Part shown: piece by piece, positions 1 through 10,300 of the stretch
How positions within the stretch are numbered: position 1 is the first letter of the stretch
How the letters are laid out: each line of letters begins with the position of its first letter
DNA from: Acidobacteriota bacterium
GTDB lineage: Bacteria > Acidobacteriota > Vicinamibacteria > Vicinamibacterales > SCN-69-37
DNA: 37,198 nt
NCBI GenBank assembly: GCA_013203475.1
Contig: JABMNV010000259.1
Coordinates: forward strand, 1 to 37,198
Direction: 5' to 3'
The notes under the pieces: model-generated
What the model was told of the DNA's origin: nothing
The model's database searches: none
What the model saw: the letters and a program-made list of their open reading frames with translations, nothing else
Position numbers and translations under genes: made by a program

Positions 1-5
1 CCCTG

Positions 6-311
6 GTGCTGCCGGGCGAGGAAGACTTCGGCATCGCTCCGGTCGAGGCCCAGGCGTGTGGTCGCCCGGTCGTCGCGCTCGGGCGCGGTGGGGCCTGTGA
101 GACGGTCGAACACGGCGTCTCTGGCTGGCTGGTGCAACCCGACGGACGCGATGACGTCGCACAGTTTGCCGAGGCGATGTCACAGGTCGACGCGCTCCCC
201 CTGTCACCGGCGGACCTGCATGCCCGCGTTGACCACTTCAGTCTGGACCGCTTCGACGCCGCGCTCCTGGACCGTGTGTCCGAGACGCTGGAGACTCCCC
301 TCGCATGGTGA
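6..311 (+). CDS. Glycosyltransferase family 4-like, C-terminal part (gene begins upstream of the window)
   Basis: ORF with GT4/GT-B C-terminal motif 'GEEDFGIAPVEAQACGRPVVALGRGGACETV'; truncated by the window start. Confidence 0.85.
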   Translation: MLPGEEDFGIAPVEAQACGRPVVALGRGGACETVEHGVSGWLVQPDGRDDVAQFAEAMSQVDALPLSPADLHARVDHFSLDRFDAALLDRVSETLETPLAW

Positions 312-1744
312 AACGTTTCGGCCGACTGTTTGTGCTGGTGCATGTCCTGGCCGACATCGTCGCAGCGGCCGCCGCCTTCGTGCTGGCGTATGTCATCCGA
401 TTCCAGACCGGCCTCATCGAGAGCCCGAAGGGTCAGCCGCCGCTCGACCAGTATCTGTCCGTTCTGCCGTTTGTTGCGCTCATGGTGCCCGTGGCCTTTC
501 ACGTCCAGCGACTGTACCGACTCCGACGTGGCCGCACACGGATGGACGATTTCTTTGCCGTCTTGGTCGGAAGCCTTTTGACCGTGCTGCTCGCGTTGGT
601 GGGCACACTCTACGTCCAGACCTATCACCTTGGTGACGCACTCAAAGCCCAGGGCTACCTTGAAGTCTCTCAGTGGGTGTGGGTCATTTTTCTGGGCTTG
701 AACGTGGTCTTCACGTTCACGACACGCGAAGTGGTCCGCAGCCAACTCCGGCGTCGGTGGCGCAAGGGCGTTGGGCTGCGCCGCGTCTTGATCGTCGGCG
801 CGGGCGATTTGGGTCGCCTGGTCGCGGATCGCATCCTGGAACACCGCGAACTGGGTTTCCGGCTCGTCGGATTTGTGGACGACCGCTTCACCACCACCGA
901 CCCCATCGGATACCGGGGCCTGCCCATTCTTGGGTCGCTGGGTGACACCGTCGACGCGTGTACGCGCGAACAGATTGACGAAATCTATGTCGCCCTGCCT
1001 CTCGACGAGCACGTCAAGATGCTCAACGTGGTCGAGATGGCCAGTCGCGAGTGTATCGAGATTCACGTCGTCCCCGACCTGCTGCAGTTCCTCGCCCTGC
1101 GTGCTCGACTGGAAGACCTCGACGGCCTCCCAATTATCTCCATCAACGATATGCCGCTGCGAGGCTTCAACAGCCTGTTGAAGCGCTCGGTGGACATCGC
1201 ATTTTCTACCGCTGTGCTGGTGGGAGGACTGGTGCCGGCGCTCATCGTGGCGCTCATCATCAAGCGCAGTGCTCCAGGTCCCGTGTTTTATACGCAGGAA
1301 CGCATGGGCCTCGATGGCAAGTCATTTACCGTGTACAAATTTCGCTCGATGCCCATTGACGCCGAAGAAGTCACGGGACCGATCTGGGCGCGCGACGATG
1401 ACCCGCGCGCCACGGCCGTGGGTCGCTGGCTCCGCAAGACCGACGTTGATGAACTCCCGCAGTTCTGGAATGTCTTCAGGGGCGACATGTCGATTGTCGG
1501 GCCGCGCCCGGAGCGACCGTTCTTTGTCGAGCAATTCAAACACCAGATTCCGCAGTACATGCTCCGCCACAAGGTCAAGGCCGGCATCACAGGCTGGGCT
1601 CAGGTCAATGGCTGGCGCGGGAACACGTCCCTCGAAAAACGAATCGAATTTGACCTCTACTACATCGAAAACTGGTCGCTCAGTCTTGACATGAAAATCA
1701 TGTGGCTGACTGTGATGCGCGGGATCCACCGCGCGGCCTACTAA
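305..1744 (+). CDS. Undecaprenyl-phosphate sugar phosphotransferase (WcaJ-like polyprenyl glycosylphosphotransferase)
   Basis: N-terminal TM region, CoA-binding-like Rossmann segment '[17 protein letters not shown]', C-terminal sugar transferase motifs 'KRSVDIAFS', '[11 protein letters not shown]', '[24 protein letters not shown]', '[16 protein letters not shown]'; overlaps upstream GT by 7 nt. Confidence 0.93.
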   Translation: MVKRFGRLFVLVHVLADIVAAAAAFVLAYVIRFQTGLIESPKGQPPLDQYLSVLPFVALMVPVAFHVQRLYRLRRGRTRMDDFFAVLVGSLLTVLLALVGTLYVQTYHLGDALKAQGYLEVSQWVWVIFLGLNVVFTFTTREVVRSQLRRRWRKGVGLRRVLIVGAGDLGRLVADRILEHRELGFRLVGFVDDRFTTTDPIGYRGLPILGSLGDTVDACTREQIDEIYVALPLDEHVKMLNVVEMASRECIEIHVVPDLLQFLALRARLEDLDGLPIISINDMPLRGFNSLLKRSVDIAFSTAVLVGGLVPALIVALIIKRSAPGPVFYTQERMGLDGKSFTVYKFRSMPIDAEEVTGPIWARDDDPRATAVGRWLRKTDVDELPQFWNVFRGDMSIVGPRPERPFFVEQFKHQIPQYMLRHKVKAGITGWAQVNGWRGNTSLEKRIEFDLYYIENWSLSLDMKIMWLTVMRGIHRAAY

Positions 1745-1758
1745 CCACCGGAGTTTCT

Positions 1759-2685
1759 GTGCGTGTAGTCATTACCGGCGCGGCCGGCTTCATCGGGTCC
1801 CACTTGAGCGAGACCTTGCTCGAAGGCGGCCACAGTGTCGTGGGCATCGACAACCTGCTGACGGGAGACCTGAACAACATCGCGCACCTGCGAGACCAGG
1901 ACTTCCAGTTCATCAAACACGACGTGACGCACTACATCGACGTCAGCGGCCCGGTCGACCTGGTGCTGCACTGGGCGAGCCCGGCCAGTCCGGTCGACTA
2001 TCTGGAATGGCCGATTCCCACGCTCAAAGTCGGCGCCCTGGGAACACATAACGCGCTGGGGTTGGCCAAAGCCAAGGCGGCGCGCTTTGTGCTGGCCTCC
2101 ACGTCGGAAGTCTACGGCGACCCACTCGAGCACCCTCAGAAGGAATCTTACTGGGGCAACGTGAATCCCATCGGCCCACGCGGTGTGTACGACGAAGCGA
2201 AGCGCTTCGCCGAAGCGATCACGGTGGCCTACCACCGCTATCACGGTCTCGATGCCAAGATTATCCGGATTTTCAACACGTACGGCCCGCGGATGCGCAT
2301 CAACGATGGCCGCGCTGTCCCGACGTTCATTGCACAGGCGTTGCGTGGCGAAGATGTGACGATCTTTGGCAATGGCTCACAGACGCGGAGCTTCTGCTAC
2401 ATCACAGATTTGGTGAGAGGCATCCTCGCGCTGGCCCAATCCGACGTCAACGACCCCGTCAATGTCGGAAATCCGAATGAGATGTCGATTGAGGCCATTG
2501 CGCGCACCATTATCCAGATGACGGGCTCTGCCAGTCAGTTGATCTTCAAGCCACTGCCGACCGACGACCCCAAAGTACGACAGCCCGACATTACGCGGGC
2601 GCGCACGCTTCTCACGTGGGAACCCCGTGTCTCGCTCGAAGAGGGTCTGGCGTCGACGATCGCGTATTTCAGGACGAAGATCTAG
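1759..2685 (+). CDS. UDP-glucuronic acid decarboxylase-like NAD-dependent epimerase/dehydratase (extended SDR)
   Basis: GxxGxxG '[12 protein letters not shown]', '[26 protein letters not shown]', 'STSEVYGDP', '[10 protein letters not shown]', '[10 protein letters not shown]'; likely GTG start at 1759 in the 1702..2685 ORF. Confidence 0.92.
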   Translation: MRVVITGAAGFIGSHLSETLLEGGHSVVGIDNLLTGDLNNIAHLRDQDFQFIKHDVTHYIDVSGPVDLVLHWASPASPVDYLEWPIPTLKVGALGTHNALGLAKAKAARFVLASTSEVYGDPLEHPQKESYWGNVNPIGPRGVYDEAKRFAEAITVAYHRYHGLDAKIIRIFNTYGPRMRINDGRAVPTFIAQALRGEDVTIFGNGSQTRSFCYITDLVRGILALAQSDVNDPVNVGNPNEMSIEAIARTIIQMTGSASQLIFKPLPTDDPKVRQPDITRARTLLTWEPRVSLEEGLASTIAYFRTKI

Positions 2686-5233
2686 CTACGCCTGTTTCTT
2701 GACTTCGCCCACGCTGGTGCGAGCCTTGAGCGTGCGAATCCCCTGCTCGATCCGTTCAGCCAACGCGCGCTCAGTCTGCAGCGAGCGCAACGTGCTCTGC
2801 GCCTGGTGGGTCATATCTTCCAGACGGGCGAGATTGGCGAGAACATGGTCGAGCACCAGACGCTGAGCCCCGACGGTCTCCACATTCACCTGGACATCGG
2901 CGAGCATGGCGGTAATCACGCTGACTTTGAGTTGTACCTCATCGACCATGCGCTGCCGGGCGTCAATCTCCGTCAACTTCTCATCCGTCCTCTGCGCCGT
3001 CGCCAGCAGGGCATCAACCTTCACTCGCAGCGCCGTGACCGCGCCGCGCTGCGCCTCGACAAACTTCAGGTCTGCCTTGCTGCGCGCCGAGACCGCATGC
3101 ACCCCTTCGACCTCGCTGCGAACGGCATCGAGCGTCGTTCTCCGTACGGCCAGGTCATCCATGCGCGACTCCACGTCCGCGGTCAGCGCCTGCAATTCCG
3201 CGAGCCGCGCCTCGAACGTCACCATGCGGCGCTCGGCGAACGCCACCTGATCGCGACGCTCTTCAATCTGCGTGAAGGCCGCCTCCAGCAGGCCAATTTG
3301 GTGCTCTGCGGTGGACAGTTGACCGGCGACGTCACGCTGCCGGCCCTGCACGACCGACAGTTCCTGCACCAGTTCGTTCTTGACCTTTGTCGAACGCCCC
3401 AGCGCTCCGGTGAGCCCGTCAAGCTGGGCGAGGCGCTCGGTGGTTTCGCCTGAGAGCCTCCGGAGCGGCTCCAACATGGTGGTGATGCGCTTCTCCTGAC
3501 CGACCAGTTCCTTCGCGTCCTGTCGCCGCCGCCAAGCGCTTCTGCGCGCGATCCACCTCGGTGCGGAGCGAGTCGACCTGCTCGACGAGGGTTAGGACTC
3601 TGGACTGCTCCTGACCGACAGCGTCGAGTTGATGCCGCAAATCGGAGACTCGGAGTTGCACGCCGTCACACGAGGCGCGCAACGCATCGACTTCCGCCTG
3701 TCGCGCAATCTGCTCCGTCAATCGTCGATCCACGTCTGCCGTCATGGAGTTGAGCGTGTTCAGCCGTCCATCGAGCCGCTCAACAAACTGCTGGTATCCC
3801 GTCAGGCGGGTCATGTGCCGATCCAGGTCATCGGCAATCAGCACGAGGTTGGCCGCCTTCTGGGTTCCCTCTTCCACGGTCGACAGCTTTTCCCGAACAG
3901 ATGTCAGGCGCCCATCGAGATCCGGCAAGGTGGCGGCAAAGACGGTGGTCCGCTCCATGAACCCTTCTATCGCCTGCCGATCGGCAGAGAGGCGATCGCG
4001 CATCTGGATGGCCTCAGCATGCTCGACATAAAACGCCTCAATATCTGACCTCAACTCCTCGAGATCCAGCCGCGAGGCTTTGAGGCTCTCCATCTGCCAG
4101 ACTGCCCGTCGCGCTGTCTCGTCCAACTGCTGCAAGTCCGTGCGAACCGATTCGACAGTGGCGACCTTCTTCGCCACCTCATCGGCGATGACACCGAACG
4201 ACATCATCTGGATCTCAAGTTGCGATAGTCGTTCCATGAGCGCGGCCACGGTCGGTTCGCGAGTCGACAGTCCCTGATGGGCTCGTTCGAGTCCCGCGAC
4301 GGATTCCTGGAGATTCGCCAGCCGCACTTGCGACGCGTCAAGCGCCCGGCGCTCTCCCGACAGTCGATCGACATACGTCCGGACCAGGAGTGCGGCCGCT
4401 CCGCGCTGCTCCTCAAGGCGCGCCAGATCCGCCACAAACGCCTCCCGGCGTCGGGTTGCGTCCTCGAGCTGTTGGGCAGACTCGCGGACGAGTTGGCCAA
4501 CACGTTCGGCCTGCTCCTCTGCGCGCTGCGCCTCCTGAGTCGTTCCTTCCAGGCGCACCACCTGCTCGTCCATGTTCGCGACCATTTCGCTGAGCCGATG
4601 GGCGGCCAGAATCGCCTGTTCCACTGTATGTTTCTGCTGGTCGAGGACCCGAGCCTTCAGCGTGACGTGTTCTGTCAGCGCGTTGAGGGCGCCGACGCGC
4701 TGATCCAGCGTCTTGGCCAGTTCCTGCAGCTTGATCAGGCCGGCTAATTTCGGTTCCACCTCACGCACGGTGACGGCGGCCGCAGACGCGTCGTCGCGGG
4801 CCTCCTGAGCCAAGTCCCGCACGCGGTCCTGGTCGGTGACGACCTGGGCGATTCCAGACCGGCAGTCGCTCACACTCGCGGTCACCCCGGCTGCCAGTGC
4901 ACGCGCCGCCTGCAGGTCATCGTTCGCCGTCCTCAGCGCGTTCGTGAGGGCATCGAGGGAGGCCTGCTCTGTGGAGAGGGTCTGCAACGTTGCTCGGGCC
5001 TGCATCGTGGTCGACGCCAACTGCTGGGCCTGCTGCTGCTGCTTGAGCCGCTCGTCCATCCAGGCCTCGGCTATGGCGGTAGCGGTCTGCCACTCGCTCC
5101 GCTGCGCGGCCGCCTGGCTGAGCAGCCCCAGCAACTCAGTCTTCGCCTCACGGAGGTCATCGAGAAGACGCACAGTTTCCTGATGGTCAGGTTGTGCGGC
5201 ACGCTCGCTCAACCGCTTCAGGGCATCCAGCAT
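2686..5233 (-). pseudogene. Very long cytoplasmic coiled-coil protein, one gene split into two ORFs (3419..5233 and 2686..3477) by an apparent frameshift
   Basis: Both ORFs are continuous E/Q/L/A/R-rich coiled coil without TM segments; the 5' ORF loses coiled-coil character at 'QKRLAAATGREGTGRSGEAHHHHVG' while the other frame reads 'QDAKELVGQEKRITTMLEPLRRLSGETTERL' into the 2686..3477 ORF. Confidence 0.75.
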
Positions 5234-5261
5234 GATGATGAGAGGATGACGCGGTTTGATG

Positions 5262-5825
5262 TCAGTTGGCGCGCCGGGCGCCAGAGAAACCCATAATCCG
5301 GCGCAGGTAGTCCGCCGCCGAGATCAAGGTGATCGCCAGTGAGAGATAGATAAAGGTCGGCAGGACGCCGTCGGGAACACCGCGATAGTTTCCGTACAGC
5401 GCAACCACGCCCGTCAGGATGTAGATGCCGGTGGCGGCCTTGCCCAACATCGACGGCATGAATGTCCGCCGAGCGACCGCCAGATTGATGACAGCCGCCG
5501 TCAGCACAATGGCAACATCTCGACTGATCACAAGGACGGTTAACCACAACGGAAGGCGGTATTGGAAGCCCAGGTCCGGCAAGGTCAACATCACAAACAT
5601 GGTCAGAAGAAGCAACTTGTCGGCCATTGGGTCGAGCCAGGCGCCCAGGGCGGTCTGCTGCCGCGTCCAGCGGGCAATCAAGCCGTCAAGCAGGTCGGTG
5701 ACCCCGGCCACCGAAAACGTCAGCAGCGCCCAGCCTGGATGGCCGTACAACATGCAGAGGGCGAACACCGGGACCAGCCCCATGCGGGACAGCGTCAGGA
5801 GATTGGCCGGCGTGAAAACCGTCAC
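5262..5825 (-). CDS. pgsA: CDP-alcohol phosphatidyltransferase (PgsA-like)
   Basis: CDP-alcohol phosphotransferase signature 'DLLDGLIARWTRQQTALGAWLDPMADKLLLL' (DGxxAR...G...DxxxD) plus TM segments. Confidence 0.88.
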   Translation of the reverse strand: MTVFTPANLLTLSRMGLVPVFALCMLYGHPGWALLTFSVAGVTDLLDGLIARWTRQQTALGAWLDPMADKLLLLTMFVMLTLPDLGFQYRLPLWLTVLVISRDVAIVLTAAVINLAVARRTFMPSMLGKAATGIYILTGVVALYGNYRGVPDGVLPTFIYLSLAITLISAADYLRRIMGFSGARRAN

Positions 5826-7177
5826 TGGCGCACCCGCCGTCCGGACAACTGTTCAAGTCTGGCGACTGCGGCGATGACATCAGCTCCGGCCGCCTGACGA
5901 TTTGGCTGAAACCGATCACGATCGCCCAGGCCCATGACTCCGCTCGCCAAGGCACCGGCAATCGCCCGATACGCCAGGTGTGTTTGTGAGACATCAGGCA
6001 CATCGAGTTGAGCCGCCTGCCACCGCGCCAGGTCCTGGGGCTGATCTGCTGCCAGATCCTGAACGACCCGCCAGACCGCCAGCGCCAAATCGGAGCGGCG
6101 GACGTCGGCCGATGGCTGAAACGTGTGATTGGCGAACGACTCCATCCATCCGACTCGGGTGACAGGAAGAATCCACGCAGCAGCCCAGTGAGCCTGCACG
6201 TCTGTCAGCACCACGGTCACGCGCCGAGGCGCACGGGCCAACGCGGGCTGGAGCCGGATGCCCAGCGCGGCGGCCAGTTGCCCCCGCGTCACGTGCGATG
6301 CGGACGGAATCGCGCGATACTCCTCGGGTAGCGCTTCAAATTCCACGCGCGCACGCAGTGTCGCTGCCCGCTCCCGCCACTCGGGTCTGGGGTCAAGCGC
6401 CGCGGCTCGAGCGAAGGCCTCAGCCGCATCGCGCAGTCGACCATGAGCCTCAAGCACGGTCGCCAGGACGGCATGGGTCTCGGCGTCGCCCGCGTCAAGA
6501 TCCAACGACCGGCGAGCGTGAGCCTCGGCGGCGTCGAACGCGCCCCTGGCGATCTCAACGAGCGCGACCTCACGCAAAACGACGGCGCTGTCTGGCGCCA
6601 TCACCAGTGCCTGATCGAGAGCGACCTGCGCCTGGTCCCATTCTCCGTTGGAGCGCGCCGAGGCGGCGCGCGCTAACTGGGCCTGAATCACGCGCAACCG
6701 GAGCACGTCCTGCTGTCCACGCACATCCTCACGTGTCGGATCCGACGCCAGAATCAACTCTGAGGTGGCCAGCGCCGACACGTCATCCCCCGTCACCAGT
6801 GCCACGTCCATGCGTCCGAGCAGCGCAGGTAAGTACGTCTGGTCAGCTCCGATCGCGGCATCAAACCGCCGCGCGGCTTCCTCGTATCGACGTTCAAGCG
6901 ATGCGACATACGCCAAGCCGACTTCCGCGGGAAAAAACGCTACGTCTCCCCGTAGAGCCTCCTCGTAGGCCCGTCCGGCGGCCTTGAGGTCTCCCGCCTG
7001 TAACTCTCGCCACGCCGCCTCATGTCGGCCACGCACCTCGGCCGACGTGATGAGAGAATCAGGCAGTGTCAATCGAGGCAAGTCCGGGTACGCGGCCACG
7101 AGGGAGACGGCCGGCGGAACTGACGCGCACGAGGCGGCGATTCCCAGACCGAGAGCCAGCAGTAGTTGGCGCATCAC
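5822..7177 (-). CDS. TPR-containing lipoprotein with C-terminal SLH-like domains
   Basis: Signal/lipobox 'LLLALGLGIAASCASV', TPR-like repeats, C-terminal 'VTRGQLAAALGIRL...DVQAHWAAAWILPVTRVGWM...FQPSADVRRSDLALAVWRV' and 'DVPDVSQTHLAYRAIAGALASGVM' resembling S-layer homology repeats. Confidence 0.78.
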   Translation of the reverse strand: MMRQLLLALGLGIAASCASVPPAVSLVAAYPDLPRLTLPDSLITSAEVRGRHEAAWRELQAGDLKAAGRAYEEALRGDVAFFPAEVGLAYVASLERRYEEAARRFDAAIGADQTYLPALLGRMDVALVTGDDVSALATSELILASDPTREDVRGQQDVLRLRVIQAQLARAASARSNGEWDQAQVALDQALVMAPDSAVVLREVALVEIARGAFDAAEAHARRSLDLDAGDAETHAVLATVLEAHGRLRDAAEAFARAAALDPRPEWRERAATLRARVEFEALPEEYRAIPSASHVTRGQLAAALGIRLQPALARAPRRVTVVLTDVQAHWAAAWILPVTRVGWMESFANHTFQPSADVRRSDLALAVWRVVQDLAADQPQDLARWQAAQLDVPDVSQTHLAYRAIAGALASGVMGLGDRDRFQPNRQAAGADVIAAVARLEQLSGRRVRQ

Positions 7178-8463
7178 GCAATCTCCGGGAGCCGCTGCAG
7201 CCGGTCCAGTACCCGTCTTGGCACGTCGGCTTCCACCGTCACCGTGGCCCCCACGGTCACCTGGCTGGTGACCCGTGCATGTCGATGGAGGTCGGTCAAC
7301 GCGCGGCGGTCGGCATCACTCGAAAAATCGAACGTGAACGTGGCGTGCTCCGTATCCATCTCCAGCCGCGAGGCCATTAGATCGATCAACCCAGCCACTC
7401 CGTCTCCGCGAGCTGCCGACACACAGACTGCGGCTGGCGCCACGACCGAAAGCCGTGCCGTCTCGGCCTGTGACAGGCGGTCACACTTGTTGTACACATC
7501 GAGAATGGGCACCTGGGTCGCGCCAATCTCCGTCAACACATCCCGCACGGCGCGCTCTCGACGTTCGCGGTCGGGGGCTGACGCGTCGATGACATGCAGC
7601 AGCAGGTCCGCATGCACAACCTCTTCAAGCGTCGCCCGAAACGCTGCGACCAACTGATGCGGCAGGCGGTCGATGAATCCGACCGTATCAGACACCATGA
7701 TCTGCCGCGCATCTGGCAACCTGACACGACGAACCACCGGGTCCAAGGTGACAAACAGTGCATCAGACGCGACCGAGGAATCCCCGGTGGCCGCGTTGAA
7801 CAACGTCGTCTTTCCCGCGTTGGTATAGCCCACCAACCCCACGGTTGGCACCTCGACCCGGCGACGGCGCGCCCTGACGTACCCGCGTCGCTCACTGACC
7901 TCGGCAATGTCGCGCTTGAGCGCGGCGATCCGGTCTCTGATCCGTCGCCGATCGGTTTCCAATTTGGTTTCGCCGGGGCCGCGAGTGCCGATACCGCCGC
8001 CGGTCCGTGAGAGCGCCGTGCTCGATCCCACGAGTCGCGGCAGCAGGTACTGCAACTGTGCGAGCTCCACTTGCAACTTGCCTTCTCGTGTCCTGGCCCG
8101 CTGGGCAAAGATGTCAAGAATCAGTTCTGTGCGATCGATCACGCGACAGAGGAAGATCGCTTCAAGGTTTCTGGCCTGCGCCGGACTCAGGGTGTGATCG
8201 ACGATCACGATCGCCACATCCGACGCCTGACAAAGGAGGGCGAGTTCCGCAGCCTTCCCTTTTCCAAACAGGGTCGCCGAGTCGGGTGTCTGGCGCTCCT
8301 GGCTGGCGCGCACGACGACAGTCGCGCCAGCGGCCTTGGCCAAGCCCGCCAGCTCATCCATCGATACCTCGGGATCCGTGCCGCGCGTGGCGCGGGTCAT
8401 GAGCGTGAGCAACGCCGCGCGCTCGGCGGACGGCTCAGGCTGGGTCGCCCTGCGCGTGATCAT
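7174..8463 (-). CDS. hflX: GTPase HflX
   Basis: 'GKGKAAELALL', 'DHTLSPAQARNLE', 'DRTELILDIFAQRARTREGKLQVELAQLQYLLPRL', 'GGIGTRGPGETKLETDRRRIRDRI', Walker A 'GYTNAGKTTLFN', 'NKCD'; start set at MITRRATQ (ATG 8463), longer ORF track extension not supported. Confidence 0.95.
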   Translation of the reverse strand: MITRRATQPEPSAERAALLTLMTRATRGTDPEVSMDELAGLAKAAGATVVVRASQERQTPDSATLFGKGKAAELALLCQASDVAIVIVDHTLSPAQARNLEAIFLCRVIDRTELILDIFAQRARTREGKLQVELAQLQYLLPRLVGSSTALSRTGGGIGTRGPGETKLETDRRRIRDRIAALKRDIAEVSERRGYVRARRRRVEVPTVGLVGYTNAGKTTLFNAATGDSSVASDALFVTLDPVVRRVRLPDARQIMVSDTVGFIDRLPHQLVAAFRATLEEVVHADLLLHVIDASAPDRERRERAVRDVLTEIGATQVPILDVYNKCDRLSQAETARLSVVAPAAVCVSAARGDGVAGLIDLMASRLEMDTEHATFTFDFSSDADRRALTDLHRHARVTSQVTVGATVTVEADVPRRVLDRLQRLPEIA

Positions 8464-9101
8464 GCGTCCAGGAATTCTAACACGCGGCTCCAGGGGATCG
8501 CGCCCTCTCTCAGGAGCACGGGCACCGACATGCGGACATCCACCAGTGTCGAGGGGGCGCCTCCCGTAGTCACTCCAGCGTCCACGACGAAGACACCGGA
8601 ATCGTCCCCGATCGCGCCGAGTAACTCCACGCGATCGACGGCGGGCGCACCGGAGAGATTCGCACTCGTGGCGGACACCGGGCTCCCCCACGCCTCGCAC
8701 AGGTCCCTCGCGACAGCGTGCGCCGGTACGCGGATGGCTACTGTGCGGTGTCCACCATGCACCTCCGGGGTAATCCACGCGGGCGCGTCGCGGACGAGCG
8801 AGAGCGGGCCGGGCCAGAACGCCGCGGCAACTCGCGCCTCGCGGGCATCGAGTCGCCCGCCGCACATGGCCACCTGCCCGGCATTGGAAGCAATCAGCGG
8901 CAAGGCCGCACGCGCCGTGCGCCCCTTCAGTGCGAACAGTCTCCGAACGGCCGCCGCGTTGCGAACGTCCACGGCAAGTCCGTAGAACGTGTCGGTCGGA
9001 ATCGCGACAATCCCCCCTCGCCGTAGCCACGCCACGGCCGGGGCCAAGGCGCCACGGTCGCCCCCGTCAGGGTCCACCCGAAGACGCCGTTCATCACTCA
9101 T
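8460..9101 (-). CDS. L-threonylcarbamoyladenylate synthase (Sua5/YciO/YrdC family)
   Basis: 'AWLRRGGIVAIPTDTFYGLAVDVRNAAAVRRLFALKGR', 'WPGPLSLV', 'VAIRVPAHAVARDLCEAWGSPVSATSANLSG'; start set at MSDERR (9101), giving an ATGA overlap with the upstream MFS gene. Confidence 0.93.
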   Translation of the reverse strand: MSDERRLRVDPDGGDRGALAPAVAWLRRGGIVAIPTDTFYGLAVDVRNAAAVRRLFALKGRTARAALPLIASNAGQVAMCGGRLDAREARVAAAFWPGPLSLVRDAPAWITPEVHGGHRTVAIRVPAHAVARDLCEAWGSPVSATSANLSGAPAVDRVELLGAIGDDSGVFVVDAGVTTGGAPSTLVDVRMSVPVLLREGAIPWSRVLEFLDA

Positions 9102-10291
9102 GTCATTCTCCGCACCGACCACGCGATGGCGAGCAACCCCAAGGCGTCAGCCACAAAGACACCGCGCATCGTGACCGCACCGAGCAAGCCAGACACAACA
9201 GGACTCAGGGCCAACCCCGATAGCGACGCCGTCGTCAGAAACCCAAATGCGACGCCACGTGAGCGGTCTGGTACCCGCTGCCCAGCAACGGTGTAGACCG
9301 TGGTAAACGCCACGCCGATCCCCAAGCCGAAGAGGGCGGCAGCCGCGAGAATCATCGCTGGGCTTGGGCCCAGACTGAAGACCAGCGCCCCGACGGCCGC
9401 CAGGCTCGCTGACCAGGCCACAAGACGTCTGGGGCCGCCGTGACGCATCAGCCATCCACAGATCTGATTGCCCCCCGCAGCCGCGCCGGCGGCCGTCGTA
9501 AAGATGAGACCAGCCACGATCGGAACCCGCGAGAGCGGAGTTCCTGTCTCGAGCAAATACAACGACAGCACCGGACCAAAACTGCGATCCACCATTTGAA
9601 GGCCGAATATCATCGCGAGAAACAAACCAAAATTCGGCACGGTCAGCAACGTCTTCAGAGTGACACGTGGTCCGACATCGACAGGGGCGCCCGGCGTTCG
9701 CTGCCGGTCCTCACGGTACCCGACCAGCACCAGTATCAACGCCCCCAGGAACAACCCTGCGGCCGCCACGAACGCCATGCGGAGTCCCACGGCCTGCGCC
9801 AGTCCCCCCCCAATGGCTGGTCCCAGCGCGGGACCGAGTCTCTGCGCGGTCTGTACCCACCCAATGGCCGTCGCCATCTGGGCCGTCGGTGCCGACTCCG
9901 CCGCCATCGTCAGGGCCAACATGCCGTAGCCAGCGAAAAACCCCTGGACCGCCCGAAGGGCAAGCACCTGCCATGGGGCGGTGACGAGTGCCATGGCGGC
10001 CATGATGACCACAAAGCTCAACAACGAACGGGCCACCATCAGTTTTCGCCCGTACCGCTCGGCCACTCGCGCCCACAGTGGCGCCATCAGCGCTGTCACG
10101 GCGGGCGTGACACCAAGACTCAGCCCAGACCACACCGCAATCGACCCTGGGTCAGACACCCCGAGTTGTTCGAAGTACAGCGGCAGGAACGGCATCACCA
10201 AGGTGAAGCCGGTAAACCCTATGAACGTGGCGACGGTGACCGCCGCCAGATTGCGTCGCCAGTCTGGTGCGCCAACGGCGGTCAGCCCCAC
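9098..10291 (-). CDS. Major facilitator superfamily transporter
   Basis: ~12 TM helices; 'GLSLGVTPAVTALMAPLWARVAERYGRKLMV' (MFS loop 2-3 motif); GTG start. Confidence 0.9.
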   Translation of the reverse strand: MGLTAVGAPDWRRNLAAVTVATFIGFTGFTLVMPFLPLYFEQLGVSDPGSIAVWSGLSLGVTPAVTALMAPLWARVAERYGRKLMVARSLLSFVVIMAAMALVTAPWQVLALRAVQGFFAGYGMLALTMAAESAPTAQMATAIGWVQTAQRLGPALGPAIGGGLAQAVGLRMAFVAAAGLFLGALILVLVGYREDRQRTPGAPVDVGPRVTLKTLLTVPNFGLFLAMIFGLQMVDRSFGPVLSLYLLETGTPLSRVPIVAGLIFTTAAGAAAGGNQICGWLMRHGGPRRLVAWSASLAAVGALVFSLGPSPAMILAAAALFGLGIGVAFTTVYTVAGQRVPDRSRGVAFGFLTTASLSGLALSPVVSGLLGAVTMRGVFVADALGLLAIAWSVRRMT

Positions 10292-10300
10292 GGCGACGGA

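Noticed and set aside
2806-3453. Plus-strand ORF of 215 aa, and similar ORFs at 3629..4048 and 4277..4747
   Set aside because: Antisense to the coiled-coil gene; GC-rich third-position artefacts.
6298-6987. 229-aa plus-strand ORF, R/P-rich
   Set aside because: Antisense to the TPR lipoprotein; composition typical of spurious high-GC ORFs.
8464-9030. N-terminal extension of the HflX ORF to 618 aa
   Set aside because: Extension is out-of-frame Sua5 sequence; HflX similarity begins after MITRRATQ at 8463.
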